NCBI RefSeq assembly: GCF_029263155.1
Contig: NZ_JAJCYB010000120.1
Span: 117,125-181,124 of the forward strand
Source: Pseudonocardia sp.
GTDB lineage: Bacteria > Actinomycetota > Actinomycetes > Mycobacteriales > Pseudonocardiaceae
Length of the DNA stretch: 64,000 nucleotides
Direction: 5' to 3'
Shown here piece by piece: positions 7,452 to 16,158 of the stretch; the first letter of the stretch is position 1; every line of letters begins with the position of its first letter. The translations under genes and the position numbers were made by a program. The notes below the pieces were generated by a model. It saw nothing but the letters and a program-made list of their open reading frames with translations. It was not told the origin of the DNA and searched no databases.

Positions 7452-8816
7452 ATGGCGCGCAACACGAGGATCGTCGTGGTCGGCGGCGGGTACGTCGGGA
7501 TGTACACGGCCCTGCGGCTGCAGAAGAAGCTGCGCCGCTCCGAGGCCGAGATCACCGTCATCGACCCCCAGTCCCACATGACCTACCAGCCGTTCCTCCC
7601 GGAGGCGGCGGCCGGCTCCATCGAGCCTCGGCACGTCGTGGTGCCGCTGCGGAAGGTGCTCAAGAAGTGCCACCACCTCACCGGGCGGGTCGCGGCGATC
7701 AGCCACGCCTCCCGCGAGGTCACCGTCGAGGTCGCGGCCGGCCACGTCACCACGCTGGGCTACGACGTGCTGGTCGTCGCCCCCGGCTCGGTCGCGCGCA
7801 CGCTGCCCATCCCCGGACTGGCCGAGTGCGGCATCGCGTTCAAGACCGTCGGCGAGGCCATCTACCTGCGCAACCACGTGCTGTCGCGGCTCGACGCCGC
7901 CGCCACCAGCATCGACCCGGGCCTGCGGCGCCGGCTGCTCACCTTCTGCGTGGTCGGCGGCGGCTACGCCGGGGTCGAGGCCCTGGCCGAGCTGCAGGAC
8001 ATGGCCCGCTACGCCACCCGCTACTACCCGACGATCGAGCCCGACGACATGCGCTGGGTGCTCGTCGAGGCGGCCGGGCGGATCATGCCCGAGGTCGGTC
8101 CGACGATGGGCCGCTACACCGTCGAGCGGCTGATGGACGCGGGCATCGAGGTCTTCCTCGACACCCGGGTGCGGACGATGGAGGGCGGCCACGTCGTCCT
8201 CGACGACGACACCGAGTTCGACACCGACACCATCGTCTGGACCGCAGGCGTCAAGCCGAACCCGATGCTGGAGCACACCGACCTGCCACGCGACTCCCGC
8301 GGGCGGATCGAGTGCAGCGCAGCGCTGCAGGTCATGGGCATGCCCGACGTGTTCAGCGCGGGCGACTGCGCCTCGGTGCCCGACCTGTCCAAGGACGACC
8401 CCGAGGCCAAGACCAGCCCGTCCGCGCAGCACGCGGTGCGGCAGGCCAAGCAGCTGGCCGACAACGTCGTCGCGCACCTGCGGGACCGGCCGCTCACGGA
8501 CTACAAGCACAGCTACGCGGGCTCCGTCGCGAGCCTGGGGCTGTACAAGGGCGTGGCGGAGATCTACGGCATCAAGCTGCGCGGCGTCGTCGCCTGGTTC
8601 ATGCACCGGACGTACCACGTCAGCCGGATGCCCACCTGGAACCGGCGCATCCGCATCGTCGTGGACTGGACCTCCGCACTGTTCTTCGGCCGCGAGGTCG
8701 TGGCGCTGGGACAGATCAACGACCCCCGCGCCGACTTCACCCGCGTCGCGGGCGGCCCGCCGGCCGCACCGGCCGCCGAGCCGGAGTTCCCGATCGCGAC
8801 GTCCCGCTCGGCCTGA
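7452..8816 (+). CDS. Type II NADH:quinone oxidoreductase (NDH-2)
   Basis: 454 residues from ATG 7452; an in-frame GTG at 7428 is possible but has no ribosome site. The FAD dinucleotide motif is RIVVVGGGYVGMYTALRL, the NAD-binding motif is FCVVGGGYAGVEALAEL, and the second FAD contact is VFSAGDCASVPDL. A C-terminal amphipathic segment near VAWFMHRTYHVSRMPTWNRR is the usual monotopic membrane anchor. It passes electrons from NADH to menaquinone without pumping protons. The gene reads away from the vapBC operon and is followed by the tRNA gene. Confidence 0.92.
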   Translation: MARNTRIVVVGGGYVGMYTALRLQKKLRRSEAEITVIDPQSHMTYQPFLPEAAAGSIEPRHVVVPLRKVLKKCHHLTGRVAAISHASREVTVEVAAGHVTTLGYDVLVVAPGSVARTLPIPGLAECGIAFKTVGEAIYLRNHVLSRLDAAATSIDPGLRRRLLTFCVVGGGYAGVEALAELQDMARYATRYYPTIEPDDMRWVLVEAAGRIMPEVGPTMGRYTVERLMDAGIEVFLDTRVRTMEGGHVVLDDDTEFDTDTIVWTAGVKPNPMLEHTDLPRDSRGRIECSAALQVMGMPDVFSAGDCASVPDLSKDDPEAKTSPSAQHAVRQAKQLADNVVAHLRDRPLTDYKHSYAGSVASLGLYKGVAEIYGIKLRGVVAWFMHRTYHVSRMPTWNRRIRIVVDWTSALFFGREVVALGQINDPRADFTRVAGGPPAAPAAEPEFPIATSRSA

Positions 8817-8910
8817 TCCGCCCGGCGCGGCCGCGCCGCCAGTGCTGGTGGCCTGCGCGGCGAGCCAGTACCGACACCGGACCGGGTGCGGAGCAATACC
8901 CTGGGCCCGC

Positions 8911-8984
8911 GCCCCCGTAGCCCAACCGGCAGAGGCAGGCCCCTTAAAAGGGTCCCAGTGTGGGTTCGAACCCCACCGGGGGCA
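8911..8984 (+). tRNA. tRNA-Leu(UAA)-like, with a short variable loop
   Basis: A full cloverleaf can be drawn. The acceptor stem GCCCCCG/CGGGGGC (8911-8917/8977-8983) is perfect. The anticodon stem is GGCCC/GGGTC (8938-8942/8950-8954, one G-U), with loop CTTAAAA giving anticodon UAA at 8945-8947. The variable region is only CCAGT (8955-8959), the T arm is GTGGG-TTCGAAC-CCCAC, and the discriminator is A 8984. CCA is not encoded. The D stem is three good pairs plus a C-A mismatch. UAA predicts leucine, yet bacterial tRNA-Leu normally has a long variable arm, so identity is uncertain. Confidence 0.8.
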
Positions 8985-9003
8985 CCCACCCGCACCCCGC
9001 AGA

Positions 9004-9042
9004 ATCGCCCGCTGACCAGCAGATACGTGGCCAGCGGGCGAT
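9004..9042 (+). terminator. Hairpin downstream of the tRNA
   Basis: ATCGCCCGCTG at 9004-9014 pairs perfectly with CAGCGGGCGAT at 9032-9042, and the stem extends by CCA/TGG across one mismatch. It begins 20 bases after the tRNA. The following CTTGT is not a good T tract, so it is either a weak intrinsic terminator or a processing signal. Confidence 0.65.
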
Positions 9043-9213
9043 CTTGTGGTGTCCGGCTGTGTCCGGCGGACATCGCCGGCGGTCGGCTCGTAGCGCGCGT
9101 GTCGCCGGAGTGCGGCCGGTACGAGGGGCAGGTTGCGGGACCTGCGCCGGCGCAAGCGGCCTGCAGCACCGAACCGGCGTACAGTCCGCACGGGAGCAGG
9201 AGAGCATGACGCG

Positions 9214-9756
9214 ATGGCGCGCCGTCTGCTCTTCGACCCCGCCACCGGCCCGGAGTTCGTCGTCCGGTGGCAGCGCTACGACTACCGGCTCCTGCAGAAC
9301 GGCCCGATGCACCGTGTCGACGACAGCGCCGCCCTGCGACGCGCCTCCACGTTGCTCCGCGACCTCGGCTACCTCGTGCACCAGCTGGAGGCGCGGGACT
9401 GGAGCACGGAAGCCGATCTGCACGACGCCGTCGCCGCGGCCCTCGACTTCCCCCGTACCTACGGCCGCAACCTGGACGCGCTGAACGACTGCCTCGCCGA
9501 CGTCGCCCACTTCGAGCGGGGCAGCGACCCCGCCTCGACCGGCACCGCCATCATGATCGACGGATACGACCGCGTCCGCGCCATCGGTCACCCACGGCTC
9601 GCCGACATGATCCTCGACATCATCGCGCGCCAGGCCCAGTACGCAGCGCTCGTCGGCCACCCGATGCTCTGCCTCGTCAGCACGGCCTCCGCCCTCGACC
9701 CGGTCGGCGCTACACCGGTCCTCCGCGAGACACCGCCGATCGATCTTCCCGGCTGA
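9214..9756 (+). CDS. Barstar-family protein
   Basis: 180 residues. The C-terminal two thirds carry the barstar signature: a helix region followed by LHDAVAAALDFPRTYGRNLDALNDCLADV (FP..YGRNLDAL.DCL), then a beta strand with IMIDGYDRV. Barstar proteins bind and block secreted or contact-delivered barnase-type ribonucleases; actinomycetes often carry barstars without a linked RNase, as here. The first 60 residues, with RWQRYDYRLLQNG, are a common actinobacterial extension. ATG 9214 follows GGAGCAGGAG. The 3' end overlaps the convergent helR gene by 47 bases. Confidence 0.88.
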   Translation: MARRLLFDPATGPEFVVRWQRYDYRLLQNGPMHRVDDSAALRRASTLLRDLGYLVHQLEARDWSTEADLHDAVAAALDFPRTYGRNLDALNDCLADVAHFERGSDPASTGTAIMIDGYDRVRAIGHPRLADMILDIIARQAQYAALVGHPMLCLVSTASALDPVGATPVLRETPPIDLPG

Positions 9757-11929
9757 CGGCAAGGCCGGTCAGGGCCTGCGGCAGCGGGCCCCGGTGCAGC
9801 ACGCCGAGGCGTTGGGTGGCGCGGGTGAGCGCGACGTAGAGATCGGCCGCGCCGCGTGGACCCTCGGCGAGGATCCGTTCCGGCTCCACGACCAGCACGG
9901 CGTCGAACTCCAGGCCCTTCGTGTCCGACGGCGCCACCGCGCCGGGCACTCCCGGCGGCCCGATCACGACGCTGGTGCCCTCGCGCCCGGACTCGTCCCG
10001 CACGAACTCCTCGACGGCCGCAGGCAGTTCGTCCGCGGTGACCGACCGGGACCACGGCCGGACGCCGCAGGCACGGACCGAGTCCGGTGGCCGCACCTCC
10101 GGTGCGAAGTCGGCGAGCAGTGCCGCGGCCACGGTCATGATCTCGGCCGGCGTGCGGTAGTTCACCGACAGCGGGCGGTACACCCAACGGCCGGGCACGT
10201 AGGGCTCCAGCATCGCCTCCCACGACGTCGTACCGGCCGGCGACCGGCGCTGGGCGAGGTCGCCGACCACGGTGAACGACCGGCTCGGGCAGCGCCGCAT
10301 CAGCACCCGCCACTCCATCTCGGACAGCTCCTGGGCCTCGTCGACCACGACGTGCCGATAGGTCCAGTCCCGGTCCGCGGCGGCGCGTTCGACGAGCTCC
10401 CGGGTGTCGAGCTCGACGAAGCGATCCGCCAGGTCCTCGGCGTAGAGCAGGTTGTGGGCGGCCAGCATGACGTCCTCGTCCATCTCCTCACGGTCCAGCG
10501 CGAGGATGTCCATCACACCGGCCGCGTACTCGGCCTCGGCGCGTTGCTCCTGCCGGTTCGCGCGCTCGGCGGCCCGGTCGGACGCCGGGTCGCGGCCCAG
10601 GAGGTCCACCAGCTCGTCGAGCAGCGGCACGTCCGCCACCGTCCAGGCCGCGCCGTCGGCGCGGTACAACGCCGGGTCCGCGCCGGCCGCCCGCAGCCGC
10701 TCGGGAGAGGAGTACAGCGGCCCCAGCAGCGACTCCGGCGTGAGCACCGGCCACAGCTCGTCGAGCGCCGCGGCGAACGCCTCGTGCTCGGCGAGCTCCG
10801 CCCGCAGCTCCGTCCGCAGCTGCTCCCAACCTGCGCGGTCCGCTCGGGTCAGCCAGCCCCGCCCGATCCGGCCCGCCGCCCGCTCGGTGAGCACGTACGT
10901 GACGATCTCGGTGAACACCGCGCGGGCCTCGTTGTGGGGCAGCCCGCTCCCACGCGCCTCCTCGGCGGCCCACTCGACGGTCTCGGCGTCGATCCGCACC
11001 GTGACGTCCGCCAGGTCGATCGGCAGCGGGCGCTCGGGCCGCCGCTGCCGGTCGGCGACGGCTGCGGCGAGCACGTCGAGGACGCCCAGCGACCCCTTGA
11101 GCCGGGCGGCCTCCGGCGTGTCCTCCGCGGTGACCCGCAGGCCGGGCACGAGGTCGCCGGTGGTCATGAACACCACCTCGGACTCGCCCAGCGAGGGCAG
11201 CACGCGGCCGATGTGGTGCAGGAAGCCCGGGTTCGGCCCGACCACGAGCACTCCACCCCGCTCGATCCGCTCCCGCTGGGTGTAGAGCAGGTAGGCGACG
11301 CGGTGCAGCGCCACCACGGTCTTCCCGGTGCCCGGACCGCCCTCGATCACCAGCACGCCCGGGTGGTCCAGGCGGATGATCTCGTCCTGCTCGGCCTGGA
11401 TCGTGGCGACGATGTCGCGCATCCCGTCGCCGCGCGGCGCGTCGACCGCGGCGAGCAGCGCCGCGTCCCCACGCCCGTCACCGGGAGGGTCCCCACCGAA
11501 CACCTCGTCGGTGAAATCGACCACCTGACGGCCGCGCGTATGGAACTGGCGGCGCCTGCGCGTGTTCTCCGGGTGCGCGGCGGTGGCGACGTAGAACGCC
11601 CGCGACGCCGGTGCCCGCCAATCCAGCAGCAGCGGCTCGTAGCCGTTCTCCTCGTCGAACAGCCCGATGCGGCCGATGTACGAATGGTCCCCGGAAACAG
11701 TGTCCAGCCGCCCGAAACACAGCCCGTTGTCGGCGACGGCCAGCCGCTTGATCTCCCTGGCCGTCCACCGCACCCGCACGTCACGCTCCACGGGCGTCCC
11801 GTCGTGGCTGCGCAACGTCGCGTCGTACTCGCCCCGGACCCGCGCGCGCTCGGCATCGAGCCGCACGTAGAGCCCGGCCACATGGCTCCGCTCGGACCGC
11901 AATTCCTCGTCGTACCCCTGAGTTGACAC
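9710..11929 (-). CDS. helR: HelD/HelR-type RNA polymerase recycling ATPase
   Basis: 739 residues from a GTG preceded by GAGGGG. The N-terminal coiled-coil arm (EELRSERSHVAGLYVRLDAER) leads to LLLDWRAPASRAFYVAT, a HelD-family landmark. Walker A is VIEGGPGTGKTVVALHRVAYLLY; WTYRHVVVDEAQELSEMEW is the DEAQ Walker B, and FTVVGDLAQ and YRTPAEIM are further SF1-like motifs. HelD enzymes prise stalled RNA polymerase from DNA; the HelR branch also frees rifamycin-bound polymerase and gives tolerance. I assign helR from the actinobacterial context; plain HelD is the alternative. I did not find a rifamycin-associated palindrome upstream. Confidence 0.85.
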   Translation of the reverse strand: MSTQGYDEELRSERSHVAGLYVRLDAERARVRGEYDATLRSHDGTPVERDVRVRWTAREIKRLAVADNGLCFGRLDTVSGDHSYIGRIGLFDEENGYEPLLLDWRAPASRAFYVATAAHPENTRRRRQFHTRGRQVVDFTDEVFGGDPPGDGRGDAALLAAVDAPRGDGMRDIVATIQAEQDEIIRLDHPGVLVIEGGPGTGKTVVALHRVAYLLYTQRERIERGGVLVVGPNPGFLHHIGRVLPSLGESEVVFMTTGDLVPGLRVTAEDTPEAARLKGSLGVLDVLAAAVADRQRRPERPLPIDLADVTVRIDAETVEWAAEEARGSGLPHNEARAVFTEIVTYVLTERAAGRIGRGWLTRADRAGWEQLRTELRAELAEHEAFAAALDELWPVLTPESLLGPLYSSPERLRAAGADPALYRADGAAWTVADVPLLDELVDLLGRDPASDRAAERANRQEQRAEAEYAAGVMDILALDREEMDEDVMLAAHNLLYAEDLADRFVELDTRELVERAAADRDWTYRHVVVDEAQELSEMEWRVLMRRCPSRSFTVVGDLAQRRSPAGTTSWEAMLEPYVPGRWVYRPLSVNYRTPAEIMTVAAALLADFAPEVRPPDSVRACGVRPWSRSVTADELPAAVEEFVRDESGREGTSVVIGPPGVPGAVAPSDTKGLEFDAVLVVEPERILAEGPRGAADLYVALTRATQRLGVLHRGPLPQALTGLAVSREDRSAVSRGGPV

Positions 11930-12102
11930 AGGCCCCTCACAGCATCTACTCTGAGTCCAGGTTCGGCGGTTCTCCAACAATTCCACGGAGAGCACGCCGA
12001 TTTTTTATCGTCCACCCCGTGTCAAGTCCCGCCTGCCCGATACGCCGTTCATGGGGGCTTCTTCCCGTGGATCCGGGGGCAAGGACGCGTGGATGCAGCA
12101 GG

Positions 12103-12483
12103 TCACACGTCGACGGGCGCGCCGGTGCCCGCCGCCGGGAACCGGCGGGCGAGCCTCGCCCGGATCGCGACGTGTCGCTCGAGGAACGCGCGCTCGTCGT
12201 AGCGCTTGCGTCGCAGCCAGCCGGTGACCTCGTGGTTGCACTTGCTGGCGTTGCAGGAGGCGCAGGCCGGGGCGATGTTGTCGAGGGTGTAGCGCCCACC
12301 ACGCGACAGCGCCAGCACGCAGTCCCGCTGCAGCGGCCGGTCGACCGCGCCGCAGTACGCACACCCGCCCCAGGCCACCTGGAGCGCCACCCACTGTTCG
12401 TCGCTGAGGTCGTACTCGACGCGGGCCATGCGCACGGTGCGCCTGCGGGCCGCCCTCGCCCTGCGGCTCCGGTTGACCGCCAT
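12103..12483 (-). CDS. HNH endonuclease
   Basis: 126 residues from ATG 12483; ATG 12429 is an alternative giving 108. After an Arg-rich N-terminus, the zinc-binding HNH core reads CAYCGAVDRPLQRDCVLALSRGG, then DNIAPACASCNASKCN with the second Cys pair. Such small nucleases occur as free enzymes or in mobile elements and defence loci. No partner gene is linked here. The final residues (PVDV) end 173 bases from the helR start. Confidence 0.82.
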   Translation of the reverse strand: MAVNRSRRARAARRRTVRMARVEYDLSDEQWVALQVAWGGCAYCGAVDRPLQRDCVLALSRGGRYTLDNIAPACASCNASKCNHEVTGWLRRKRYDERAFLERHVAIRARLARRFPAAGTGAPVDV

Positions 12484-12645
12484 CGCGCCAGCGTAGGCGC
12501 CCCCGCTGACGTACCCGGGCCGGGACACGACGGCGGGCCGGGCCCGCGGCGGGACCTCAGACGAGTCGATCGCCCCCGTGCGGGGGTCGGCGCCGCGCGC
12601 TCCTGCCGCACCTCGATCTCGACACGGGCCCGGTGGGCGGCCGGA

Positions 12646-12681
12646 TGCCAGATCCCGTCGAAGTGCCAGATCCCGTCGAAG
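12646..12681. repeat. 18-bp direct repeat, two copies
   Basis: TGCCAGATCCCGTCGAAG occurs at 12646-12663 and again, immediately adjacent, at 12664-12681, in the 294-base gap between the HNH and GNAT genes. The rest of that gap shows no gene I can support. The repeat could be an operator or slippage product. Confidence 0.8.
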
Positions 12682-12777
12682 TGCTGCATCAGCGGCCCAC
12701 GGTCGCCGCTGCTCTGACACGCCGTCGGTGCGCCCCGTACCTTCGGAGCGGGACGGTGCTGCTGCCAGTATCCAGGC

Positions 12778-13263
12778 ATGGAACCGACGATCCGCCCGTT
12801 CGCCACGCGGAATCTCGATGCCGTAGTCGATCTGTCACTGCGCGCCTGGGAACCCGTCTTCGCCTCGGTGGCCGACGTGCTGCGCGGCTCGGGGGTGTAC
12901 GAGGCCCAGCACCCGGACTGGCGGCACACCCAGCGGGAGGCGGTGGAGCGGGCCTGCGGGGCCGAGCACGTGCACGTGTGGGTCGCCGACGTCGAGGACA
13001 CCGTCGCGGGCTTCACCGCCATGCAGCTCCACGAGCCCGACCGCATGGGGGAGATCCACATGCTCGCCGTGGACCCCTCGCACCAGCGCCGGGGCGTCGC
13101 GTCGGCGCTCACGTCGTTCGCGGTGCGGTGGATCGCCGACCGGGGCATGACGACGGCGATGGTCGAGACCGGCGGCGACCCGGGCCACGCCCCGGCGAGG
13201 GCGACCTACGAGCGCGCGGGCTTCACGGCGCTGCCCACCGTCAAGTACTTCCGGACGGTGTGA
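12778..13263 (+). CDS. GNAT-family N-acetyltransferase
   Basis: 161 residues. The acetyl-CoA site is visible: MLAVDPSHQRRGVASALTSFAVRWIADRGM (motif A, with QRRGVAS as the pyrophosphate loop). It is followed by APARATYERAGFTALPTVKYFR (motif B). The substrate is unknown; the N-terminal half (TIRPFATRNLDAVVDLSLRAW) resembles small-molecule or antibiotic-modifying members. It ends 4 bases before the SpoU methyltransferase gene, so the two are probably co-transcribed. Confidence 0.9.
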   Translation: MEPTIRPFATRNLDAVVDLSLRAWEPVFASVADVLRGSGVYEAQHPDWRHTQREAVERACGAEHVHVWVADVEDTVAGFTAMQLHEPDRMGEIHMLAVDPSHQRRGVASALTSFAVRWIADRGMTTAMVETGGDPGHAPARATYERAGFTALPTVKYFRTV

Positions 13264-13267
13264 CCAC

Positions 13268-13918
13268 ATGGACGAGCCGGTCGGGCCCAGCGAGTGGGCG
13301 GTGCCGGGGCAGGTGGGTGTGGGGCCGTGGCCGGGTGAACGCCCCGACGACGCCCGGTACGACCCCGACCTGCTCGACGCCGGCGACACCCGCAACGTGG
13401 TGGACGCCTACCGGTACTGGCGACGGGACGCGGTCGCCGCCGACCTCGCCGCGCGGGCGCACCCGTTCCACGTGGCGATCGAGAACTTCGGGCACGACCA
13501 CAACATCGGGACGGTGGTGCGCACCGCCAACGCCTTCGCGGCCGCCGGGGTGCACATCGTGGGACGTAGACGCTGGAACCGCCGCGGCGCGATGGTGACC
13601 GACCGCTACCTCGACGTGCGCCACCACGCCGACGTGGCCGCGCTGGTGGCGTTCGCGCGGGAGCGGGGACTCGCGATCGTGGCCGTGGACAACGCCGCCG
13701 ACGCCGAGCGGCTGGAGACCGCGCAGCTGCCGCGCGAGTGCCTGCTGCTGTTCGGGCAGGAGGGCCCAGGAGTGACCCGCGACGCCCGGGACGCCGCGGC
13801 CATGACGGTGTCGATCGCGCAGTTCGGCTCCACGCGCTCGATCAACGCGGGGGTGGCCGCGGGCGTCGCGATGCACGCCTGGATCCGCCAGCACGCGGAC
13901 CTGAGCCGTGCCTGGTGA
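13268..13918 (+). CDS. SpoU/TrmH-family RNA 2'-O-methyltransferase
   Basis: 216 residues. The SPOUT knot motifs are clear: FHVAIENFGHDHNIGTVVRTANAFAAAGVHIVG (motif 1, with N and R), LLLFGQEGPGVTRDA (motif 2), and TVSIAQFGSTRSINAGVAAGVAMHAW (motif 3). These enzymes methylate the ribose of a tRNA or rRNA nucleotide using S-adenosylmethionine. The target cannot be named from sequence. It is the second gene after the GNAT protein. Confidence 0.9.
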   Translation: MDEPVGPSEWAVPGQVGVGPWPGERPDDARYDPDLLDAGDTRNVVDAYRYWRRDAVAADLAARAHPFHVAIENFGHDHNIGTVVRTANAFAAAGVHIVGRRRWNRRGAMVTDRYLDVRHHADVAALVAFARERGLAIVAVDNAADAERLETAQLPRECLLLFGQEGPGVTRDARDAAAMTVSIAQFGSTRSINAGVAAGVAMHAWIRQHADLSRAW

Positions 13919-13921
13919 CGG

Positions 13922-14365
13922 TCATCCGCAGCAGGCGCACGGCCGGTCCTCCCCGGGCGTGACGGCCAGCTCGTCGGCGGGCACCACCAGCAGCGCCGGG
14001 ACCGGCGCCGCGCCCGGGGCCCGGTAGAGACCGTTGGCCACGTAGAGCCAGTCGGCCGACTCGGGGAACGAGAGCAGGTGCACGTCGCCGCTGCGCACCG
14101 GCACCCGTTGCCCGGGGGTCAGCACGTGACCGGCCCGCACCAGCTCGCCGAGATCGTTGAGCACCGTGGCCGCCGTGGCCTGCGAGGTGGCGAACAGGAT
14201 GAGTTCCGGATGGCCGAACCCGGTGAGTCCGACGGTGTAGACGAACGGTGGTGACTCGTCGTCGCCGCTCACGGCCTGCAGGGCCCAGCCGTGGCGGCGG
14301 ATCGTCTCGCGCTGCCAGGCGTCGTACTGGTCGACCTGGTGGGTGAAGCGTTCGGGGCTGTCCAT
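13922..14365 (-). CDS. DUF4262 domain protein
   Basis: 147 residues with the DUF4262 pattern: the N-terminal RHGWALQAV, FVYTVGLTGFGHPELILFATSQATAATVLNDL, and a hydrophobic late segment with VPALLVVPADELA. The C-terminus ends CACCG, a Cys cluster that could bind metal. Function is unknown for the family. It starts at ATG 14365 and is convergent with the SpoU gene, with only 3 bases between stops. Confidence 0.85.
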   Translation of the reverse strand: MDSPERFTHQVDQYDAWQRETIRRHGWALQAVSGDDESPPFVYTVGLTGFGHPELILFATSQATAATVLNDLGELVRAGHVLTPGQRVPVRSGDVHLLSFPESADWLYVANGLYRAPGAAPVPALLVVPADELAVTPGEDRPCACCG

Positions 14366-14452
14366 GGCGGCACGGTAGGCCCGGGCACCGACAGAATCGG
14401 CTCACCAGGTGCGCGGTCGGCCCCGGTCACTATCCGTCCACGATCGGTGCGG

Positions 14453-15100
14453 TCAGGACCGCACCGCGGTGTACTCGGCGATCCGAGCCATGACCTCGGG
14501 GCCCACCTTGCTCGGGTGCCCGGCCGGGAACGGCGGCTGCGGGTCGTACTCGATGTAGGTCTGCGCGGCCTGCGCCGCCACGTCGTCGACGAGCAGCTCG
14601 ACGAGCCGGATCGCCATGTCGATGCCCGACGACACCCCGGCCGCGGTGATGATCCGTTCGGGCAGGTGCTCCACCACCCGTTGGGTCACGGGTACGGCGC
14701 CGCCGAGCCCGCCCAGCGCCGTCATGGCCCCGCCCCAGTGGGTGGTCGCCGTGAGCCCGTCGAGCAGCCCCGCCGCCGCGAGCACCAGCGATCCACTGCA
14801 CACCGACGTCGTGAACCGGGTGCCCGGATGCGCGGCGCGGACCCAGGCGACGATCGGGTTGTCGCGGTCGAGCAGGACGCGGGTGCCGACCCCGCCGGGC
14901 ACGACGACGACGTCGGGCGCGGGCACCTCGTCGAACGTGGCGTCGACGCTGAGCCCGAGGAAGCCGTTCTCGGTGCGCACCTCGCCGCGCCGCTCGCCGA
15001 CGAACGTGACGTCGATGGACGGGATGCGCTGCAGCACCTCGTAGGGCCCGATGGCGTCGAGCGCAGTCAGGCGCGGGAAGATCGGGATGGCGACCTGCAT
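14453..15100 (-). CDS. DJ-1/PfpI-family protein
   Basis: 215 residues with a class I glutamine amidotransferase-like fold. QVAIPIFPRLTALDAIGPYEVLQ opens the domain, PDVVVVPGGVGTR forms the strand before the active site, and TTSVCSGSLVLAAAGLLDG holds the nucleophilic-elbow Cys. THWGGAMTALGGLG is the usual partner segment. Relatives act as isonitrile hydratases, proteases or glyoxalases; the reaction here is unknown. It starts inside the 3' end of the GlxA-type regulator (34-base overlap), so the two are coupled and probably serve one pathway. Confidence 0.88.
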   Translation of the reverse strand: MQVAIPIFPRLTALDAIGPYEVLQRIPSIDVTFVGERRGEVRTENGFLGLSVDATFDEVPAPDVVVVPGGVGTRVLLDRDNPIVAWVRAAHPGTRFTTSVCSGSLVLAAAGLLDGLTATTHWGGAMTALGGLGGAVPVTQRVVEHLPERIITAAGVSSGIDMAIRLVELLVDDVAAQAAQTYIEYDPQPPFPAGHPSKVGPEVMARIAEYTAVRS

Positions 15101-16077
15101 GAGTCGTCCTCTCGGGTTGTGGTGGCGGCGAAGTGCCGCCGGTAGTGGTCGGGGGGCACGCCGAGCCGGCGCAGGAACGCGCGCCGCATCGTCTCGGCGG
15201 AGCCGAATCCGGCCCGCGCCGCGGCGACGCCGACGAGCAGCGGCTCGGACTCCAGCAGCCGCCGGGCGGTGTCGACGCGGACCTGCTCGACGTAGTCGCC
15301 GGGCGGGCAGCCGAGCAGGCGGGTGAACTCGCGGCCGAAGTGCCGCTCGCTCATCCCGACGTGCGCGGCCAGGACGGGAATACGCAGGTCTGCGGCGGGG
15401 TCGGCATGGATGAGGTCCTGTGCGGCACGGACCGACGGCCGCGGCGCGGGATCGGCCCAGACCGGCGCCGCGAACTGGCTCTGCCCGCCCGCCCTGCGCA
15501 GGAACACGACCATCTCGCGGGCCACGAGCTGCGCGACCTCCGGTCCGTGGTCGGCCTCCAGGAGCGCGAGCGCGAGGTCGATGCCGGCCGTGACGCCCGC
15601 CGAGGTCCAGATGCGACCACAGCGCACGTGGATGGGGTCGGGCCGGACGTCGACGGCGGGGAAGCGCCGTTGCAGCGCGTCCGCCCAGCGCCAGTGGGTG
15701 GCGGTCGGCACGCCGTCCAGCAACCCCGCGGCTGCGAGCAGGAACGCGCCGGTGCACACCGACGCCACGCGCTGCGCCCGGCGGGCGGCGCGGCCCAGCC
15801 AGGCGACGAGATCCGGGTCGCCCACGGCGGTGCGGCTGCCGGGGCCGCCGGGCACGAGCAGCGTGCCGATCGTCCCGGTCTCCGGGAGCCCGGCGGTGGC
15901 GACGATCTGCAGCCCGCCCGCGGACCGGACGGGCCCGGGCTCGCGTGCGACGAGCGTGACCTCGTAGCGGACGCCGTTCTCCGCGCCGCAAGCGCTGGTC
16001 AGGACGTCGTGCGGCCCGGTGACGTCGAGCGGCTGGAACCCGTCGAAGAGGGGGAGGACGACGCGGTGGACGGGCAC
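15067..16077 (-). CDS. GlxA-type AraC-family transcription regulator
   Basis: 336 residues. The N-terminal two thirds form a DJ-1/PfpI domain with LLVPGGPGSRT and VASVCTGAFLLAAAGLLDGVPTATHW. The last 100 residues are an AraC double helix-turn-helix: LAAHVGMSERHFGREFTRLLGCPPGDYVEQVRVDTARRLLE, then VGVAAARAGFGSAETMRRAFLRRLGVPPDHYRRHF. GlxA/FtrA proteins sense a small molecule through the DJ-1 domain. Its downstream neighbour is itself a DJ-1 enzyme, suggesting that is a target. The GTG start at 16077 was chosen for the MPVHRVVLPLFDGFQPLDVTGP opening typical of the group. Confidence 0.9.
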   Translation of the reverse strand: MPVHRVVLPLFDGFQPLDVTGPHDVLTSACGAENGVRYEVTLVAREPGPVRSAGGLQIVATAGLPETGTIGTLLVPGGPGSRTAVGDPDLVAWLGRAARRAQRVASVCTGAFLLAAAGLLDGVPTATHWRWADALQRRFPAVDVRPDPIHVRCGRIWTSAGVTAGIDLALALLEADHGPEVAQLVAREMVVFLRRAGGQSQFAAPVWADPAPRPSVRAAQDLIHADPAADLRIPVLAAHVGMSERHFGREFTRLLGCPPGDYVEQVRVDTARRLLESEPLLVGVAAARAGFGSAETMRRAFLRRLGVPPDHYRRHFAATTTREDDSCRSPSRSSRA

Positions 16078-16158
16078 GCGTCCACGGTCGCGCGGCCGCG
16101 CCGTGGCGTCAACGACGGGTATCCCACGGATTCGGCCACGGCCGGCGCGGGTCGCGCG

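Noticed and set aside
8911..9100. Phage or plasmid attachment site at the tRNA
   Set aside because: No duplicated 3' tRNA end, integrase or change of gene content is seen on either side.
9214..9756. Barnase-barstar toxin-immunity pair
   Set aside because: No barnase-type RNase gene lies nearby; the HNH nuclease is on the other side of helR and is an unlikely barstar target.
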